Assembly: GCF_000026105.1 (NCBI RefSeq)
Contig: NC_008027.1
Span: forward strand, 4,608,501 to 4,672,500
From: Pseudomonas entomophila L48
GTDB lineage: Bacteria > Pseudomonadota > Gammaproteobacteria > Pseudomonadales > Pseudomonadaceae
Reading direction: 5' to 3'
DNA: 64,000 nt
The position numbers and the translations under genes were made by a program. The notes beneath the pieces are model-generated. The model searched no databases, was not told the origin of the DNA, and saw nothing but the letters and a program-made list of their open reading frames with translations. This document shows, in pieces, positions 1-8,803 of the stretch (position 1 is the stretch's first letter; every line of letters begins with the position of its first letter).

Positions 1-63
1 GGCTTTTTTATAACCTTGGGCTTCTAATACGGAGGGAGTTATGGTAAAAAGTCGGGCGCAAAC

Positions 64-137
64 GCGGGTATAGTTTAGTGGCAAAACGAAAGCTTCCCAA
101 GCTTTAGTTGAGGGTTCGATTCCCTCTACCCGCTCCA
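64..137 (+). tRNA. tRNA-Gly (anticodon CCC)
   Basis: Cloverleaf read directly: acceptor arms GCGGGTA (64-70) and TACCCGC (127-133), an AAAGC/GCTTT anticodon stem with loop TTCCCAA (anticodon CCC, decoding GGG), a T-loop containing GGTTCGATTCC, and an encoded CCA end at 135-137. Length is 74 nt including CCA. Confidence 0.95.
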
Positions 138-180
138 CATCGCATTCCCCGCATGACGTTCCGGTAACGTCATCGCTGTC

Positions 181-206
181 AAAAGGAGCCTCGGCTCCTT
201 TTTTCG
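181..206 (+). terminator. Rho-independent terminator after tRNA-Gly
   Basis: AAGGAGCC/GGCTCCTT stem with a 2-nt TC loop followed by a T run, about 45 nt after the tRNA 3' end. It separates the tRNA transcript from the SulP gene at 325. Confidence 0.9.
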
Positions 207-324
207 TTTCTGCGGTTTTCCTTGATCTGGCCCATGGCCAAGCCCCGGTCGATTGGCTTGAATGCTCAGCGGCTTCAGGTGCATAAACACCTAAGCTTGT
301 TGAAACATTTCCAAGGGACTGCCC

Positions 325-2025
325 ATGTTTCTCTCCCGCTGGCTACCGGGCCTGGCCAACCTGCTGCACTACCGCCGTGAGTGGTTCCATGCCGACCTGC
401 AGGCTGGCCTTTCCGTGGCCGCGATCCAGATCCCCATCGCCATTGCCTACGCGCAGATCGTCGGCCTGCCGCCGCAGTACGGTTTGTACGCCTGTGTGCT
501 GCCGATGATCGTGTATGCCCTGATCGGCAGCTCGCGCCAGCTGATGGTCGGCCCCGACGCGGCCACCTGCGCGATGATCGGCGGCGCGGTGGCGCCCCTG
601 GCCATGGGCGACTCGCACCGCATCGCCGAACTGTCGGTCATCGTCACCGTGTTGGTGGGTGCGATGCTGATCGCCGCCGGGGTGGCGCGGGCCGGGTTCA
701 TCGCCAGCTTCTTCTCGCGGCCGATCCTGATCGGCTACCTCAACGGCATCGGCCTGAGCCTGATCGCCGGGCAGTTGTCGAAGGTGGTGGGGTTCAAGAT
801 CGAGGGCGACGGGTTCATTCTCAGCCTTTTCAACCTGCTCCAGCGCCTGGGCGAGATCCACTGGCTGAGCCTGGCCATCGGCCTCGTCGGGTTGGGCCTG
901 CTGATCGGGTTGCCACGCCGCTTCCCGCGCCTGCCGGCGGCGCTGGTCACCGTGGTGGTGTTCACTGCGCTGGCCGGCCTGTTCGGCTGGGACCGCTTGG
1001 GTGTGGCGATCCTCGGCCCGGTACCGGCGGGCATCCCACAGCTGGCCTGGCCACAGAGCAATCTGGCGGAAACCAAGAGCCTGCTGCGTGACGCCCTGGG
1101 TATCGCCACCATCAGTTTCTGCAGCGCCATGCTCACCGCCCGCAGCTTCGCCGCCCGGCACGGCTATGCGATCAACGCCAACCATGAATTCGTCGCCCTG
1201 GGGGTGAGCAACCTGGCCGCCGGCGTGTCCCAGGGCTTCGCCATCAGCGGCGCCGACTCGCGCACGGCGGTCAACGACATGGTCGGCGGCAAGAGCCAGC
1301 TAGTGGGGATCATCGCCGCCCTGGTGATCGCCCTGATCCTGCTGTTCTTCACCGCGCCCATGGCCTGGATCCCCCAGCCCGCGCTGGGCGCCGTGCTGCT
1401 GATGGCCGGCTGGGGGCTGATCGACGTGAGGTCGCTCAAGACCATCCGCCGGCTCAGCCGCTTCGAGTTCTGGCTGTGCCTGCTGACCACGGTTGGCGTG
1501 CTCGGCCTGGGGGTGCTGCCGGGCATCGTGTTCGCCGTGACCCTGGCCATCCTGCGCCTGCTCTACAGCATCTACCAGCCCACCGACGCCGTGCTCGGTT
1601 GGCTACCCGGCGTCGACGGCCAGGTCGACGTGCGCCAGCACAAGGACGCCCGCACGTTGCCAGGGCTGGTGGTATACCGCTTCGACGACGCGATCCTGTT
1701 CTTCAACGCCGACTACTTCAAGATGCGCCTGCTCGAAGCCGTGCAGGGTGAACAGCAGGTGCAGGTGGTGCTGTTCGACGCCGAGGCGGTGACCAGCATC
1801 GATGTCAGCGGCATCGCCGCCCTGCGCGAAGTGCGCGACACCCTCGCCGCCCAGGGCATCCACTTCGCCATTGCCCGCGCACGCGGCACGTTCCTGCGCA
1901 TGCTGGTGCGTTCGGGCATGGCCCGGGAGATGGAGGACAAGCTGCTGTTCGGTTCGGTACGGGCGGGGATCAGGGCGTATCGGGTGTGGCGAAACAGGAA
2001 TCGGCAGGTGGTTGCCAGAGATTGA
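325..2025 (+). CDS. SulP-family anion transporter with STAS domain
   Basis: A 566-residue inner-membrane protein. The first ~400 residues are a run of hydrophobic helices typical of the SulP/SLC26 transporter core, including the N-terminal region IPIAIAYAQIVGLPPQYGLY that matches the family signature. Residues ~440-555 form a cytoplasmic STAS domain with the VTSIDVSGIAAL segment where the conserved phosphoacceptor-like region sits. The family moves sulfate, bicarbonate, dicarboxylates or other anions; the substrate cannot be told from sequence. It is transcribed alone, after the tRNA terminator and before the toxin-antitoxin pair at 2176. Start ATG 325 directly begins the hydrophilic N-terminus expected before the first helix. 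Confidence 0.9.
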   Translation: MFLSRWLPGLANLLHYRREWFHADLQAGLSVAAIQIPIAIAYAQIVGLPPQYGLYACVLPMIVYALIGSSRQLMVGPDAATCAMIGGAVAPLAMGDSHRIAELSVIVTVLVGAMLIAAGVARAGFIASFFSRPILIGYLNGIGLSLIAGQLSKVVGFKIEGDGFILSLFNLLQRLGEIHWLSLAIGLVGLGLLIGLPRRFPRLPAALVTVVVFTALAGLFGWDRLGVAILGPVPAGIPQLAWPQSNLAETKSLLRDALGIATISFCSAMLTARSFAARHGYAINANHEFVALGVSNLAAGVSQGFAISGADSRTAVNDMVGGKSQLVGIIAALVIALILLFFTAPMAWIPQPALGAVLLMAGWGLIDVRSLKTIRRLSRFEFWLCLLTTVGVLGLGVLPGIVFAVTLAILRLLYSIYQPTDAVLGWLPGVDGQVDVRQHKDARTLPGLVVYRFDDAILFFNADYFKMRLLEAVQGEQQVQVVLFDAEAVTSIDVSGIAALREVRDTLAAQGIHFAIARARGTFLRMLVRSGMAREMEDKLLFGSVRAGIRAYRVWRNRNRQVVARD

Positions 2026-2175
2026 GGGAAAGGGACTACGGCATTGCCAGAGGGAAATGATGTTGTGGCAAGAGCGCCTTCGATAGCCTGGCTATCCCGT
2101 GCTCTTGCCTCGGTCCACCTTCTCCCTCAGTAGCGTTGTTACAACATCGACTACGCCAATGGCGCACTCCCTGCT

Positions 2176-2496
2176 ATGCTCTTCACCGAAACCGCCGTCT
2201 TCACCAAACGCGTAAAGGAACTGCTCGACGACGAGGCTTACCGGCTGCTGCAGGTTCGTCTCTTGATTGCACCGGATGCAGGCGACCTCATCGAAGGCAC
2301 CGGGGGCTTGCGCAAGCTTCGCATTCCAGCCAATGGGCACGGAAAACGAGGGGGTGCCCGGGTCATCTATTACCACTTCAACAACGCGGCACAGATCGCC
2401 ATGTTGTACATCTACCCCAAGATCGAACAAGCGGACTTGTCCACTGAGCAGCGCAGGGCACTGAAAGCCGTCATCGAACACTGGAGACACCCATGA
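2176..2496 (+). CDS. RelE/HigB-type toxin of a type II toxin-antitoxin pair
   Basis: A 106-residue basic protein with the layout of HigB/RelE toxins that accompany NadS antitoxins: N-terminal MLFTETAVFTKRVKELLDDE, a GTGGLRKLR strand-turn motif, GKRGGARVIYYHF and MLYIYPKIEQADLS. The family are ribosome-dependent mRNA interferases. The stop codon overlaps the antitoxin start by 4 bp (ATGA), so translation is probably coupled, in toxin-first HigBA order. No strong ribosome binding site precedes the ATG at 2176. The activity is inferred from family resemblance. Confidence 0.82.
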   Translation: MLFTETAVFTKRVKELLDDEAYRLLQVRLLIAPDAGDLIEGTGGLRKLRIPANGHGKRGGARVIYYHFNNAAQIAMLYIYPKIEQADLSTEQRRALKAVIEHWRHP

Positions 2497-2780
2497 ACCG
2501 ATTCTTCGAAGAACTGATGGAAAGCGTTGAACAGATGGATGAAATCATCCAGGGCCAACGCCAACCTTCCCGCCAGTTCGAAATCGATGCGCTTCAAGTC
2601 CGCAACATTCGCAAGAGTACCGGCCTGTCCCAGGTACGCTTCGCCGAGGTGATCGCTGTGCAGGTCGCCACACTGCGCAACTGGGAGCAAGGCCGCCGCG
2701 AACCCACCGGCCCCGCCAAAGCATTGCTTCGAGCACTGCACAACGACCCAGAGCACGTGCTCAAGGCCCTTGCTCACTGA
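2493..2780 (+). CDS. nadS: NadS-like helix-turn-helix antitoxin
   Basis: A 95-residue protein. The N-terminal ~35 residues are charged and likely bind the toxin. A Xre-type HTH follows at ~residues 38-90 (NIRKSTGLSQVRFAEVIAVQ ... LRNWEQGRREPTGPAKALL), the usual arrangement in NadS/HigA antitoxins. It should neutralise the upstream HigB-like toxin and repress the shared promoter upstream of 2176. The 4-bp overlap with the toxin gene supports one operon. A strong GC hairpin follows the stop. Confidence 0.85.
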   Translation: MNRFFEELMESVEQMDEIIQGQRQPSRQFEIDALQVRNIRKSTGLSQVRFAEVIAVQVATLRNWEQGRREPTGPAKALLRALHNDPEHVLKALAH

Positions 2781-2801
2781 GGGCCCGGGCGACCCGGGCC
2801 C
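2781..2801. terminator. GC-rich hairpin between convergent genes
   Basis: Perfect 9-bp stem GGGCCCGGG / CCCGGGCCC with a CGA loop, starting right after the antitoxin stop and 17 bp before the stop of the convergent gene at 2819. There is no T run, so it may be an inefficient or Rho-assisted terminator acting on both strands. Confidence 0.5.
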
Positions 2802-2818
2802 GCAATGCGCTGCCGGCC

Positions 2819-3301
2819 TCAGGCCTGCGGGTAGCTGCAACCAACGTACAGGTCGCGGTCCTTGTCTTCGGTCGAGACCACGCGCAGCGTGCCCTTGCTT
2901 TCCAGCACACGCTGGTAGTCGACATAACCGTCGGTATCGAGCGTCTTCTTCAGCTTGAGCGTAGTGGCCAACTTGGCCGCATCGGCCAGGGGCGCGGTGC
3001 TGCTGCTCTGCAGGTAGAAGCTGAAGCGGTCGGTCATCACCAGGGTGGCGGACGATACGCCATTGATGCTCAGCGCCGGGGTGACCTGCCAGGCGGCACC
3101 GCCCCAGGGGCTGTGCGCCTCATCCTTGGTGAAGGTCAATTGCTCGGCTTCGACCAATTGGTTGAAGGCCTCCACCTGCTGCGCGCTGGCCTCGCACTTG
3201 GCCAACGCCGTGAACAGGGCGACCTGGGCCGAATCGGCAGCCGAGGCGGAAAACGCGGCCAGGCAGCCGGCCAGGGTGAGGTAACGAAGCGATCCTTTCA
3301 T
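2819..3301 (-). CDS. Exported hypothetical protein, 160 aa
   Basis: Not recognised. Start ATG at 3301 is chosen because AAGGA lies 8 bases upstream and the resulting protein begins with a classic Sec signal peptide (MKGSLRYLTLAGCLAAFSAS, cleavage after ASA). A longer reading to 3331 would put ten hydrophilic residues ahead of the signal. The mature part is about 137 residues with two cysteines, one near residue 36 and one at GCSYPQA near the end, which could form a disulfide. It lies 14 bp downstream of the OB-fold-like gene at 3316 and may share its transcript. Predicted periplasmic, function unknown. Confidence 0.65.
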   Translation of the reverse strand: MKGSLRYLTLAGCLAAFSASAADSAQVALFTALAKCEASAQQVEAFNQLVEAEQLTFTKDEAHSPWGGAAWQVTPALSINGVSSATLVMTDRFSFYLQSSSTAPLADAAKLATTLKLKKTLDTDGYVDYQRVLESKGTLRVVSTEDKDRDLYVGCSYPQA

Positions 3302-3315
3302 GAGAACTTCCTTGC

Positions 3316-3687
3316 TCAGTTGAACGTGCATTGGTTGAACGACAGGTAATCACTGCCGGAGGTGAATTGCAGTACGCATTCGGCGTCGAACTTCTGGCCC
3401 GGGTGCAGCGCTTTCATCTGCTCGTCCTGGGCGCTGTCGGCCCCGCGCAGCCGGGCCAGCTCGTAGCCATCGTCATCGCCGGCGGCCAGTATCGGCGCGC
3501 CCTTGAGGTTGGTCGACACACCCAGCGCCACCGCGGTGATCTGCACCGGCTGGTTCAGCTCTTCCATGCTCAGCGTGGAATAGCCCTTCTGCTCATAGCT
3601 TTGGTACAGCGTGGAGATATCCTGGGCATCGGCGCCCGGGGCAAACAAGAGGCTGCAGGCTAGCACAGCCAAGATCCTGGATTTCAC
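3316..3687 (-). CDS. Exported small protein, possible OB-fold (tRNA_anti-like)
   Basis: 123 residues from a GTG start at 3687, chosen because AAGGAG sits five bases upstream and the protein then opens with a signal peptide (VKSRILAVLACSLLFAPGAD). The mature part has a pattern seen in tRNA_anti-like OB-fold proteins: a ...QPVQITAVALGV strand, an acidic middle, GQKFDAECVLQ, and a closing SFNQC motif with two cysteines. Such periplasmic OB-folds are mostly uncharacterised. It precedes the 2819 gene on the same strand and follows the siderophore esterase gene after a 97-bp gap containing a 10-bp hairpin, so it could be distal in the iron operon or have its own promoter. Confidence 0.6.
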   Translation of the reverse strand: MKSRILAVLACSLLFAPGADAQDISTLYQSYEQKGYSTLSMEELNQPVQITAVALGVSTNLKGAPILAAGDDDGYELARLRGADSAQDEQMKALHPGQKFDAECVLQFTSGSDYLSFNQCTFN

Positions 3688-3704
3688 ACTAGCTCCTTGT
3701 GACG

Positions 3705-3731
3705 GGTCTCCAGCGCGGGCTGCTGGAGACC
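3705..3731 (-). terminator. Hairpin between esterase gene and small exported gene
   Basis: Perfect 10-bp inverted repeat GGTCTCCAGC / GCTGGAGACC with a 7-nt loop, 52 bp after the esterase stop and just upstream of the GTG start at 3687. No T run follows, so termination, mRNA stabilisation or a leader hairpin are all possible. Confidence 0.4.
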
Positions 3732-3783
3732 GGCACTTTGCCATCAGTGACGACTGGGCACCATCGGGGTCTCCCTGATCCGG

Positions 3784-5373
3784 CTACTTCGGCACACAGG
3801 CCTGGGCCTGCGTCTGAGTACCGTGGCCGATCAGGCTGATCAAGCCGCAGGGCAGGCTGCCGCGCCACTGCAGGTAATCGTGCCCCGCCGGATACTCCAC
3901 CTGCTCCACCGCGTACCCCTTGGCCAGCAGTACATCGCGCAGGTGGCGGTTGGTGTCGAGGATCCTTGGCCCCTCGAACAGCCCGGACTGAAGGTAGAAG
4001 CGCAACGGCTTGCGCGGGGCTTTCACGTACTCGCGGGTCAACCAGCCGGGCTCGTCACCCTCCTGCGCCCACCAGTACGAACCCGACAGGCTCAGCACAT
4101 TGCCGAACAACTCCGGATGCTTCAAGCCCATGTACGCCGAAGCCAGGCCGCCGTAGCTGGAGCCGGCAACCACGGTGCGCGCGGCCGATGTTGCCAGGCC
4201 CTGCTGGCGCGCCCAGGGCATCAGTTCCTCGGCCATGAAACGGGCGAACAGCGGGTTGGGCGGCAGTTCCTGCTGGCGACTGAGGTCGCTGGGGTTGGCG
4301 ATGATGATCGCGGCCGTCGGCGGGATCAGGCCGTCGGCGATCAAGTTGTCGAGGATCGTTGGAGTCGGCACCTGGCGGGTATAGGCGTGGGCGTCGAACA
4401 GCACCAGCAGGCCCTGGTCGGCCTTGCCGGGGCGCCAGCCGGCCGGGCGGTACAGGTAGATGTCCCGTTCATTGCCCAGCAACCGGCTGGCCAGGCGCTT
4501 GCGCTCCAGGCTGCCTCGCGACACACCCTCGCGGACCGCTACCCAGGGTTGCGGCGCGGCATCCGGCAGTTCCAGGCGCGATCGCGACAACCACGGATCG
4601 CCGCTGCCATCGGCGAAGGTGTTCGGGTTGAGCGGGTCCCGCCGGGTGGTGGCGAGAATCATCCGGCGATCATCCGAAACCGGCACATCGGCGGCCATCT
4701 GGTAGCTCAGCCGGGTGGCGGCCGGGACTTCGAAGCTGCGGTACCAGACATCGCTCTGGCCCAGGCGTTGAAGCGACTCGTGGTTGCCTGTAGGGGCGCC
4801 GAACATCCGCACATTGTCGCGCGCGCCGCGCCACAGAAAGGTGACCAGGCGCTGGTCGGGGTGGCCGGGAATCGCTTCGACCATGGGCGTGCCGTCAACG
4901 CCTCGGGCCGTCCAGAACGCATCGGTGGACTCGCCCTTGGCCAATGCCCCTGACAGCATGCGCAGTGTCGGGCTGGCCAACGTTACAGGTCTTTTCCGTT
5001 GCTCGGCGACCGGCAGCACCTGATCCAGGCGCAAGTTGAAACGTTCGTTGGGGCGGATCGCCAGCGCCTCGGTGCGCATCAGGTAGCGACCAGCCTGCCC
5101 GGCCACGAAGAGAAACTCACGCGGCTGGTCCAGGCCATCGATCAACAGGCGCAATGGCTTCCCCTGGGCGTCGAGCAAGCGCAGGCTGACATCGCCATCG
5201 AGGCGGCCCCGCACCAGGTCGCCGGCCTCCAGTGACAACTGCCAGGCCGGAGAGCTTGTCGCACTGGCCTGCCCGCTCACGGCCTTGCCAGGCTCCAGGC
5301 GGGGTTCATCGGCGGCCATTGCCGCCCCGCAACAGGCGGCCAGCAATACCAGGGCACGGGTCAATCGCTGCAT
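3784..5373 (-). CDS. Exported enterochelin-esterase-like serine hydrolase
   Basis: 529 residues from ATG 5373, which has GAGGTGGGC immediately upstream and gives a signal peptide (MQRLTRALVLLAACCGAAMA). The N-terminal ~150 residues form a beta domain; the middle resembles the Fes N-domain (VTFLWRGARDNVRMFGAPTG); the C-terminal half is an esterase D-type alpha/beta hydrolase with nucleophile motif GSSYGGLAS, and a likely catalytic His in PAGHDYLQWR. It starts 7 bp after the TonB receptor stop, so they are co-transcribed. The context suggests hydrolysis of a tricatecholate or similar ferric siderophore in the periplasm to release iron, as PfeE does in P. aeruginosa. The exact substrate is unknown. 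Confidence 0.8.
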   Translation of the reverse strand: MQRLTRALVLLAACCGAAMAADEPRLEPGKAVSGQASATSSPAWQLSLEAGDLVRGRLDGDVSLRLLDAQGKPLRLLIDGLDQPREFLFVAGQAGRYLMRTEALAIRPNERFNLRLDQVLPVAEQRKRPVTLASPTLRMLSGALAKGESTDAFWTARGVDGTPMVEAIPGHPDQRLVTFLWRGARDNVRMFGAPTGNHESLQRLGQSDVWYRSFEVPAATRLSYQMAADVPVSDDRRMILATTRRDPLNPNTFADGSGDPWLSRSRLELPDAAPQPWVAVREGVSRGSLERKRLASRLLGNERDIYLYRPAGWRPGKADQGLLVLFDAHAYTRQVPTPTILDNLIADGLIPPTAAIIIANPSDLSRQQELPPNPLFARFMAEELMPWARQQGLATSAARTVVAGSSYGGLASAYMGLKHPELFGNVLSLSGSYWWAQEGDEPGWLTREYVKAPRKPLRFYLQSGLFEGPRILDTNRHLRDVLLAKGYAVEQVEYPAGHDYLQWRGSLPCGLISLIGHGTQTQAQACVPK

Positions 5374-5380
5374 GCCCACC

Positions 5381-7747
5381 TCAGAAGTCGACACTGGCGG
5401 AGAGTTTGAGGGTGCGCGGTTCGCTGACGGTGGCGTAACCATCGTTGAACACGCCGGCCCAATAGGCGCGGTTCTCGACGTTCTCAAGGCTGGCGCGCAG
5501 GGTCACGTCCTTGCTCAGCACCTTGGTGGCGTAGCGCGCGCCGAGATCGTAACGCGTCCACTGGGGAATCTTCAGCTGGTTGGCGCTGTCGAGGTACTGC
5601 GAGCTGCTGTGGATACCCAGCGCGGTCAAGGTCAGGCCATCGACCCAGGGCAGGTCCCACTCGGCACCCAGGTTGGCCGACCAGGCCGGCACGCCACGCG
5701 CGGTGTTGCCATCCATTGCACCGTTGGCGGTCTTGGTCAGCACGGCGCGGGTGTAGGTCACGCCACCCAGCAGGCGCACATCGGGCGTGACTTCGCCGAA
5801 CATCGTCCATTCCACGCCGCGGTTGCGCTGCTCGCCGTCGTCGTTGTAACGGTTGCTGGCCTTGTCGTAGATCATGCTCGGCTTTTCGATCTGGAACAGC
5901 GCCAGGGTGTGGGTGAAGTCGCCCAGGTCCCACTTCACGCCCGCCTCCATCTGCTTGGCGACATAGGGGGCGAACTGCTCGTTGTAGTTGGCGGCCTTCA
6001 CATCGGTAACCATGCCGCCCTGGGTCAGGCCTTCGATGTAGTTGGCGTACAGCGACACCGGCGCATCCCACGGCTTGAGCACGATGCCCACTGCAGGTGT
6101 CACCTTGCGCTCGTCGTAGGACGGGGTGCTCATCTTCTGTCGTACGCGCTGGGCGCGGGCGCCGAGGGTGAGCAGCACGCGGTCATCGACGAAGCCCAGG
6201 GTGTCGGCCACGGCGAAGCTGGAAAGCGTGTTGTCGCCGGTCTTGACGTTGCTGCCGTGGTCGCCGGCGATGATTGCCTTGCCGGGGTGGTAGATATTGG
6301 TGGTGTAGCCCTTGCCGGTGACGGTCGGTGCCCGGCCGATATCCTGGTGCAGCAGCGTGGTGCTGAGCACCAGTTGGTGGCTGACCGGCCCGGTCATGAA
6401 GTTGCCGCGCAGGCCGGCTTCGGTGGACAGGCTGTGAGTGTAGCCCGCCTGGTTGTAGGTCTCGCCCGTGGCGGTGCCGTCCGGTTTGGTGACGATCACC
6501 CGGGTGCCATTGAGGAAACCGTCATAGCGGGTGCGTGCACCGCCCACGCTGGCGTAGGCCGTCCAGCTGTCGTCGAACTGATACTCGCCATGCAGCGTCA
6601 CCGCCTTGCTGACCTGCTTGGCATTGATGCCTTCGAGGATGTTGGTGTCGGGCTTGGGCGCCTTGGTCACAGAACCCAGCTTGCTGAAGCCGACCATCAT
6701 CGGGCTGCCGTTGTCCATCTTCTCGTGGCTTTCGTAGGCATCCAGCGCGAGTTTGAAATCGTCGCCTCGGTAGTCCAGGGCCAGCGATGCCAGGGTGCGG
6801 TCCTTGGACTGCTCATCGACGCCGGTATCGCCGCTGCCGTACACGCCATTGAAGCGGATACCGAAGCGGTTGTCGGCGAAACGGCGGCTGACATCGATGT
6901 GTTCGGCCACATAGCCATCGGACACATAGCTGGTGGTCAGGCGGGTAAGCGGGGTGTCACCGGCGCGCTTGGGCACCAGGTTGACCACCCCGCCCACGCC
7001 GCCGTTGGGCGCCATGCCGCTGAGCAACGCGCCCGGCCCCTTGAGCACTTCGACCCGTTCGAGGAACTCGGTCGGCACATGGCCATCCGGGGCCAGGCCG
7101 TACAGGCCATTCATCGCCAGCTCCGTGGAGTCCAGGGCGTAGCCACGAATCATGAAGTTCTCGTAGGTATGCCCTTCGCCGGTACTGAAGCGGATCGACG
7201 GGTCATTGCGCAGCACCGCGCCGACCGTGCCGCTCTGCTGGTTCTCGATGGTCTTGGCGGTGTAGGCGCTGACGCTGAACGGGGTGTCCATGATGTCGCG
7301 GTTACCCAGCAGGCCGATGCGGGCGCCACGGGCGACCTGGCCACCGCTGTAGGTGTCCGGCAGGTCGCTGTTGAACCCACTGGCATTGACTGTGGTGGCG
7401 CCCAACGTCAGTGCGCCGTCCTCGCCGCCGCCACGCAGGATGATCACGCCGTTCTCCTCCACTGCCACCAGGTCGCTGCCTGCCAGCACCTGGCGCAGGG
7501 CCTGCAGCACCGTGTAGCGCCCTTGCAGCGCCGGGGCGCCGCGCCCGGACAGCAGGCGGCTGTCGGCGGCGATGGCCACGCCCGACTCATGGGCCAGGGC
7601 ATGCACCGTGGCTTCCAGCGACTGGCTCGGCAGGTCCAGGGTCAGCGGCGGGCTGTCGGCCTGGGCCACTTGGGCCGCCAGCAGGCCGGCGCAAGCCAGG
7701 GCCAGGCGGCGCAGGGTGCCGGGGAAGCGGGTGGAGGAAAGCGACAT
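5381..7747 (-). CDS. TonB-dependent ferric-siderophore receptor with STN signalling domain
   Basis: 788 residues. A signal peptide (to ~residue 30) is followed by an STN domain (LDLPSQSLEATVHALAHESG), then a plug with DTPFSVSAYTAKTIENQQ, NDPSIRFSTGEG and ERVEVLKGPGALLSGMAPNG, and a 22-strand barrel ending in the aromatic C-terminus SASVDF. The STN domain marks it as a transducer that signals siderophore binding through the adjacent FecR and ECF sigma factor (7838-9329). It belongs to the TonB siderophore-receptor branch (FpvA/FoxA/FhuE-like) and is co-transcribed with the esterase-like gene. The siderophore is not identifiable; the esterase points to an ester-linked one. Confidence 0.9.
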   Translation of the reverse strand: MSLSSTRFPGTLRRLALACAGLLAAQVAQADSPPLTLDLPSQSLEATVHALAHESGVAIAADSRLLSGRGAPALQGRYTVLQALRQVLAGSDLVAVEENGVIILRGGGEDGALTLGATTVNASGFNSDLPDTYSGGQVARGARIGLLGNRDIMDTPFSVSAYTAKTIENQQSGTVGAVLRNDPSIRFSTGEGHTYENFMIRGYALDSTELAMNGLYGLAPDGHVPTEFLERVEVLKGPGALLSGMAPNGGVGGVVNLVPKRAGDTPLTRLTTSYVSDGYVAEHIDVSRRFADNRFGIRFNGVYGSGDTGVDEQSKDRTLASLALDYRGDDFKLALDAYESHEKMDNGSPMMVGFSKLGSVTKAPKPDTNILEGINAKQVSKAVTLHGEYQFDDSWTAYASVGGARTRYDGFLNGTRVIVTKPDGTATGETYNQAGYTHSLSTEAGLRGNFMTGPVSHQLVLSTTLLHQDIGRAPTVTGKGYTTNIYHPGKAIIAGDHGSNVKTGDNTLSSFAVADTLGFVDDRVLLTLGARAQRVRQKMSTPSYDERKVTPAVGIVLKPWDAPVSLYANYIEGLTQGGMVTDVKAANYNEQFAPYVAKQMEAGVKWDLGDFTHTLALFQIEKPSMIYDKASNRYNDDGEQRNRGVEWTMFGEVTPDVRLLGGVTYTRAVLTKTANGAMDGNTARGVPAWSANLGAEWDLPWVDGLTLTALGIHSSSQYLDSANQLKIPQWTRYDLGARYATKVLSKDVTLRASLENVENRAYWAGVFNDGYATVSEPRTLKLSASVDF

Positions 7748-7837
7748 GATCGGTCCTTGCAGAAGGTGGGTTCACAGCTGATGACGCGACAGCCGCGAAT
7801 TACCCCTCAAAGAAATTTCGGCACATGAAAACCGGGA

Positions 7838-8803
7838 TCAACGCTGCACGATCAGGCGATGCCCGCCCTGCTCCACCAACCGTACTGGCAGAACACGTGG
7901 CAGTGCTTCGAGCAACACCTCGGGCTGGTCGCTGGGGAAGCTGCCGGTCAGGCGCAGGGCGCTGGCGCCAGGGTCGAGGGCCACCGGCCGCGTCACGTAG
8001 GCATTGAGCTCGCCGATCACTTCGCTCAAGGGCTGGTCGGTGAACGACCACCAACCACGCTGCCAATGCGCCAGGTCGGGACCGAACGCGCCACCCGCGC
8101 GCAATGTGCCCAATTGGCCCTGGCCATCCAGGCAGATGCGCTCACCAGCCTGAAGAACCTGCTCGCCGCCCTCCAGCCCACGCACCTGCACCCGCCCTCT
8201 GGCGACCGCCACCTGCACGCGGTCTCCTCGGTCGCTGACGGTGAAGGCCGTGCCCAACACCTGGACCAGCCCGAGGCGGGTACTGACCAGGAACGGGCGC
8301 CACAGCTCATGGGCGACATCGAAGAAGGCATTGCCATGCAGCAACATGACCCGGCGTTCGCCATGGTCGAAGTGCACCCGCAAGTTACTTTCGGCGGCCA
8401 CCAGCAACTGGCTGCCATCGGGCAGGGTGAGCGAGCGTGGCGCTTCGGCGTGTGCGGTCTGCAGGCCGTACTGGAAAGGCGCAGTACGCTTGAACATCCA
8501 CCCCAGCCAGCCACCGGCGCCCAGCACCAGCGCCAAGGCGCCACCCTGGCGCAACAGTCGTCGCCGCCCGGTATCGCACGCGTGCGGCTGGACCGCCGAA
8601 CGCAATTGCGGGGTCAGGCGATGGACCATCTGCCAACGCTGCTCGGCCTCCCGCCAGGCGCGCTCGTGTTCGTCGCTCCGGCCGCGCCAGCGTTGCGCCT
8701 GGTCACCCAGCTGGCGCACCCGCTCGGGGTCATCACCCTGCAAGGCGGCCAGATAGACCAAGGCCTGCTGGACCTTGCGCGGCGAGGCCTGCTCAAACAT
8801 CAC
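7838..8803 (-). CDS. FecR-family anti-sigma regulator
   Basis: 321 residues: N-terminal cytoplasmic DUF4880-type domain (residues ~1-85), one membrane segment at ~87-105 (GGALALVLGAGGWLGWMF), then a periplasmic FecR domain (RSLTLPDGSQLLVAAESNLR ... VQVLGTAFTV) and a C-terminal STN-like region that contacts the receptor. It relays receptor occupancy to the sigma factor. Its start overlaps the end of the sigma gene by 11 bp, indicating an operon; ATGs at 8803 and 8800 are both possible. The receptor begins 90 bp downstream. Confidence 0.9.
   Translation of the reverse strand: MMFEQASPRKVQQALVYLAALQGDDPERVRQLGDQAQRWRGRSDEHERAWREAEQRWQMVHRLTPQLRSAVQPHACDTGRRRLLRQGGALALVLGAGGWLGWMFKRTAPFQYGLQTAHAEAPRSLTLPDGSQLLVAAESNLRVHFDHGERRVMLLHGNAFFDVAHELWRPFLVSTRLGLVQVLGTAFTVSDRGDRVQVAVARGRVQVRGLEGGEQVLQAGERICLDGQGQLGTLRAGGAFGPDLAHWQRGWWSFTDQPLSEVIGELNAYVTRPVALDPGASALRLTGSFPSDQPEVLLEALPRVLPVRLVEQGGHRLIVQR

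Noticed and set aside
64..137. tRNA-Gly as an attachment site for an integrated element
   Set aside because: No duplicate of the tRNA 3' end and no integrase are visible downstream in the window.
5285..7828. Long plus-strand open frame opposite the TonB receptor
   Set aside because: Shadow frame rich in His/Gln/Val/Ala with no RBS or domain; the receptor on the minus strand is complete with signal peptide and aromatic C-terminus.
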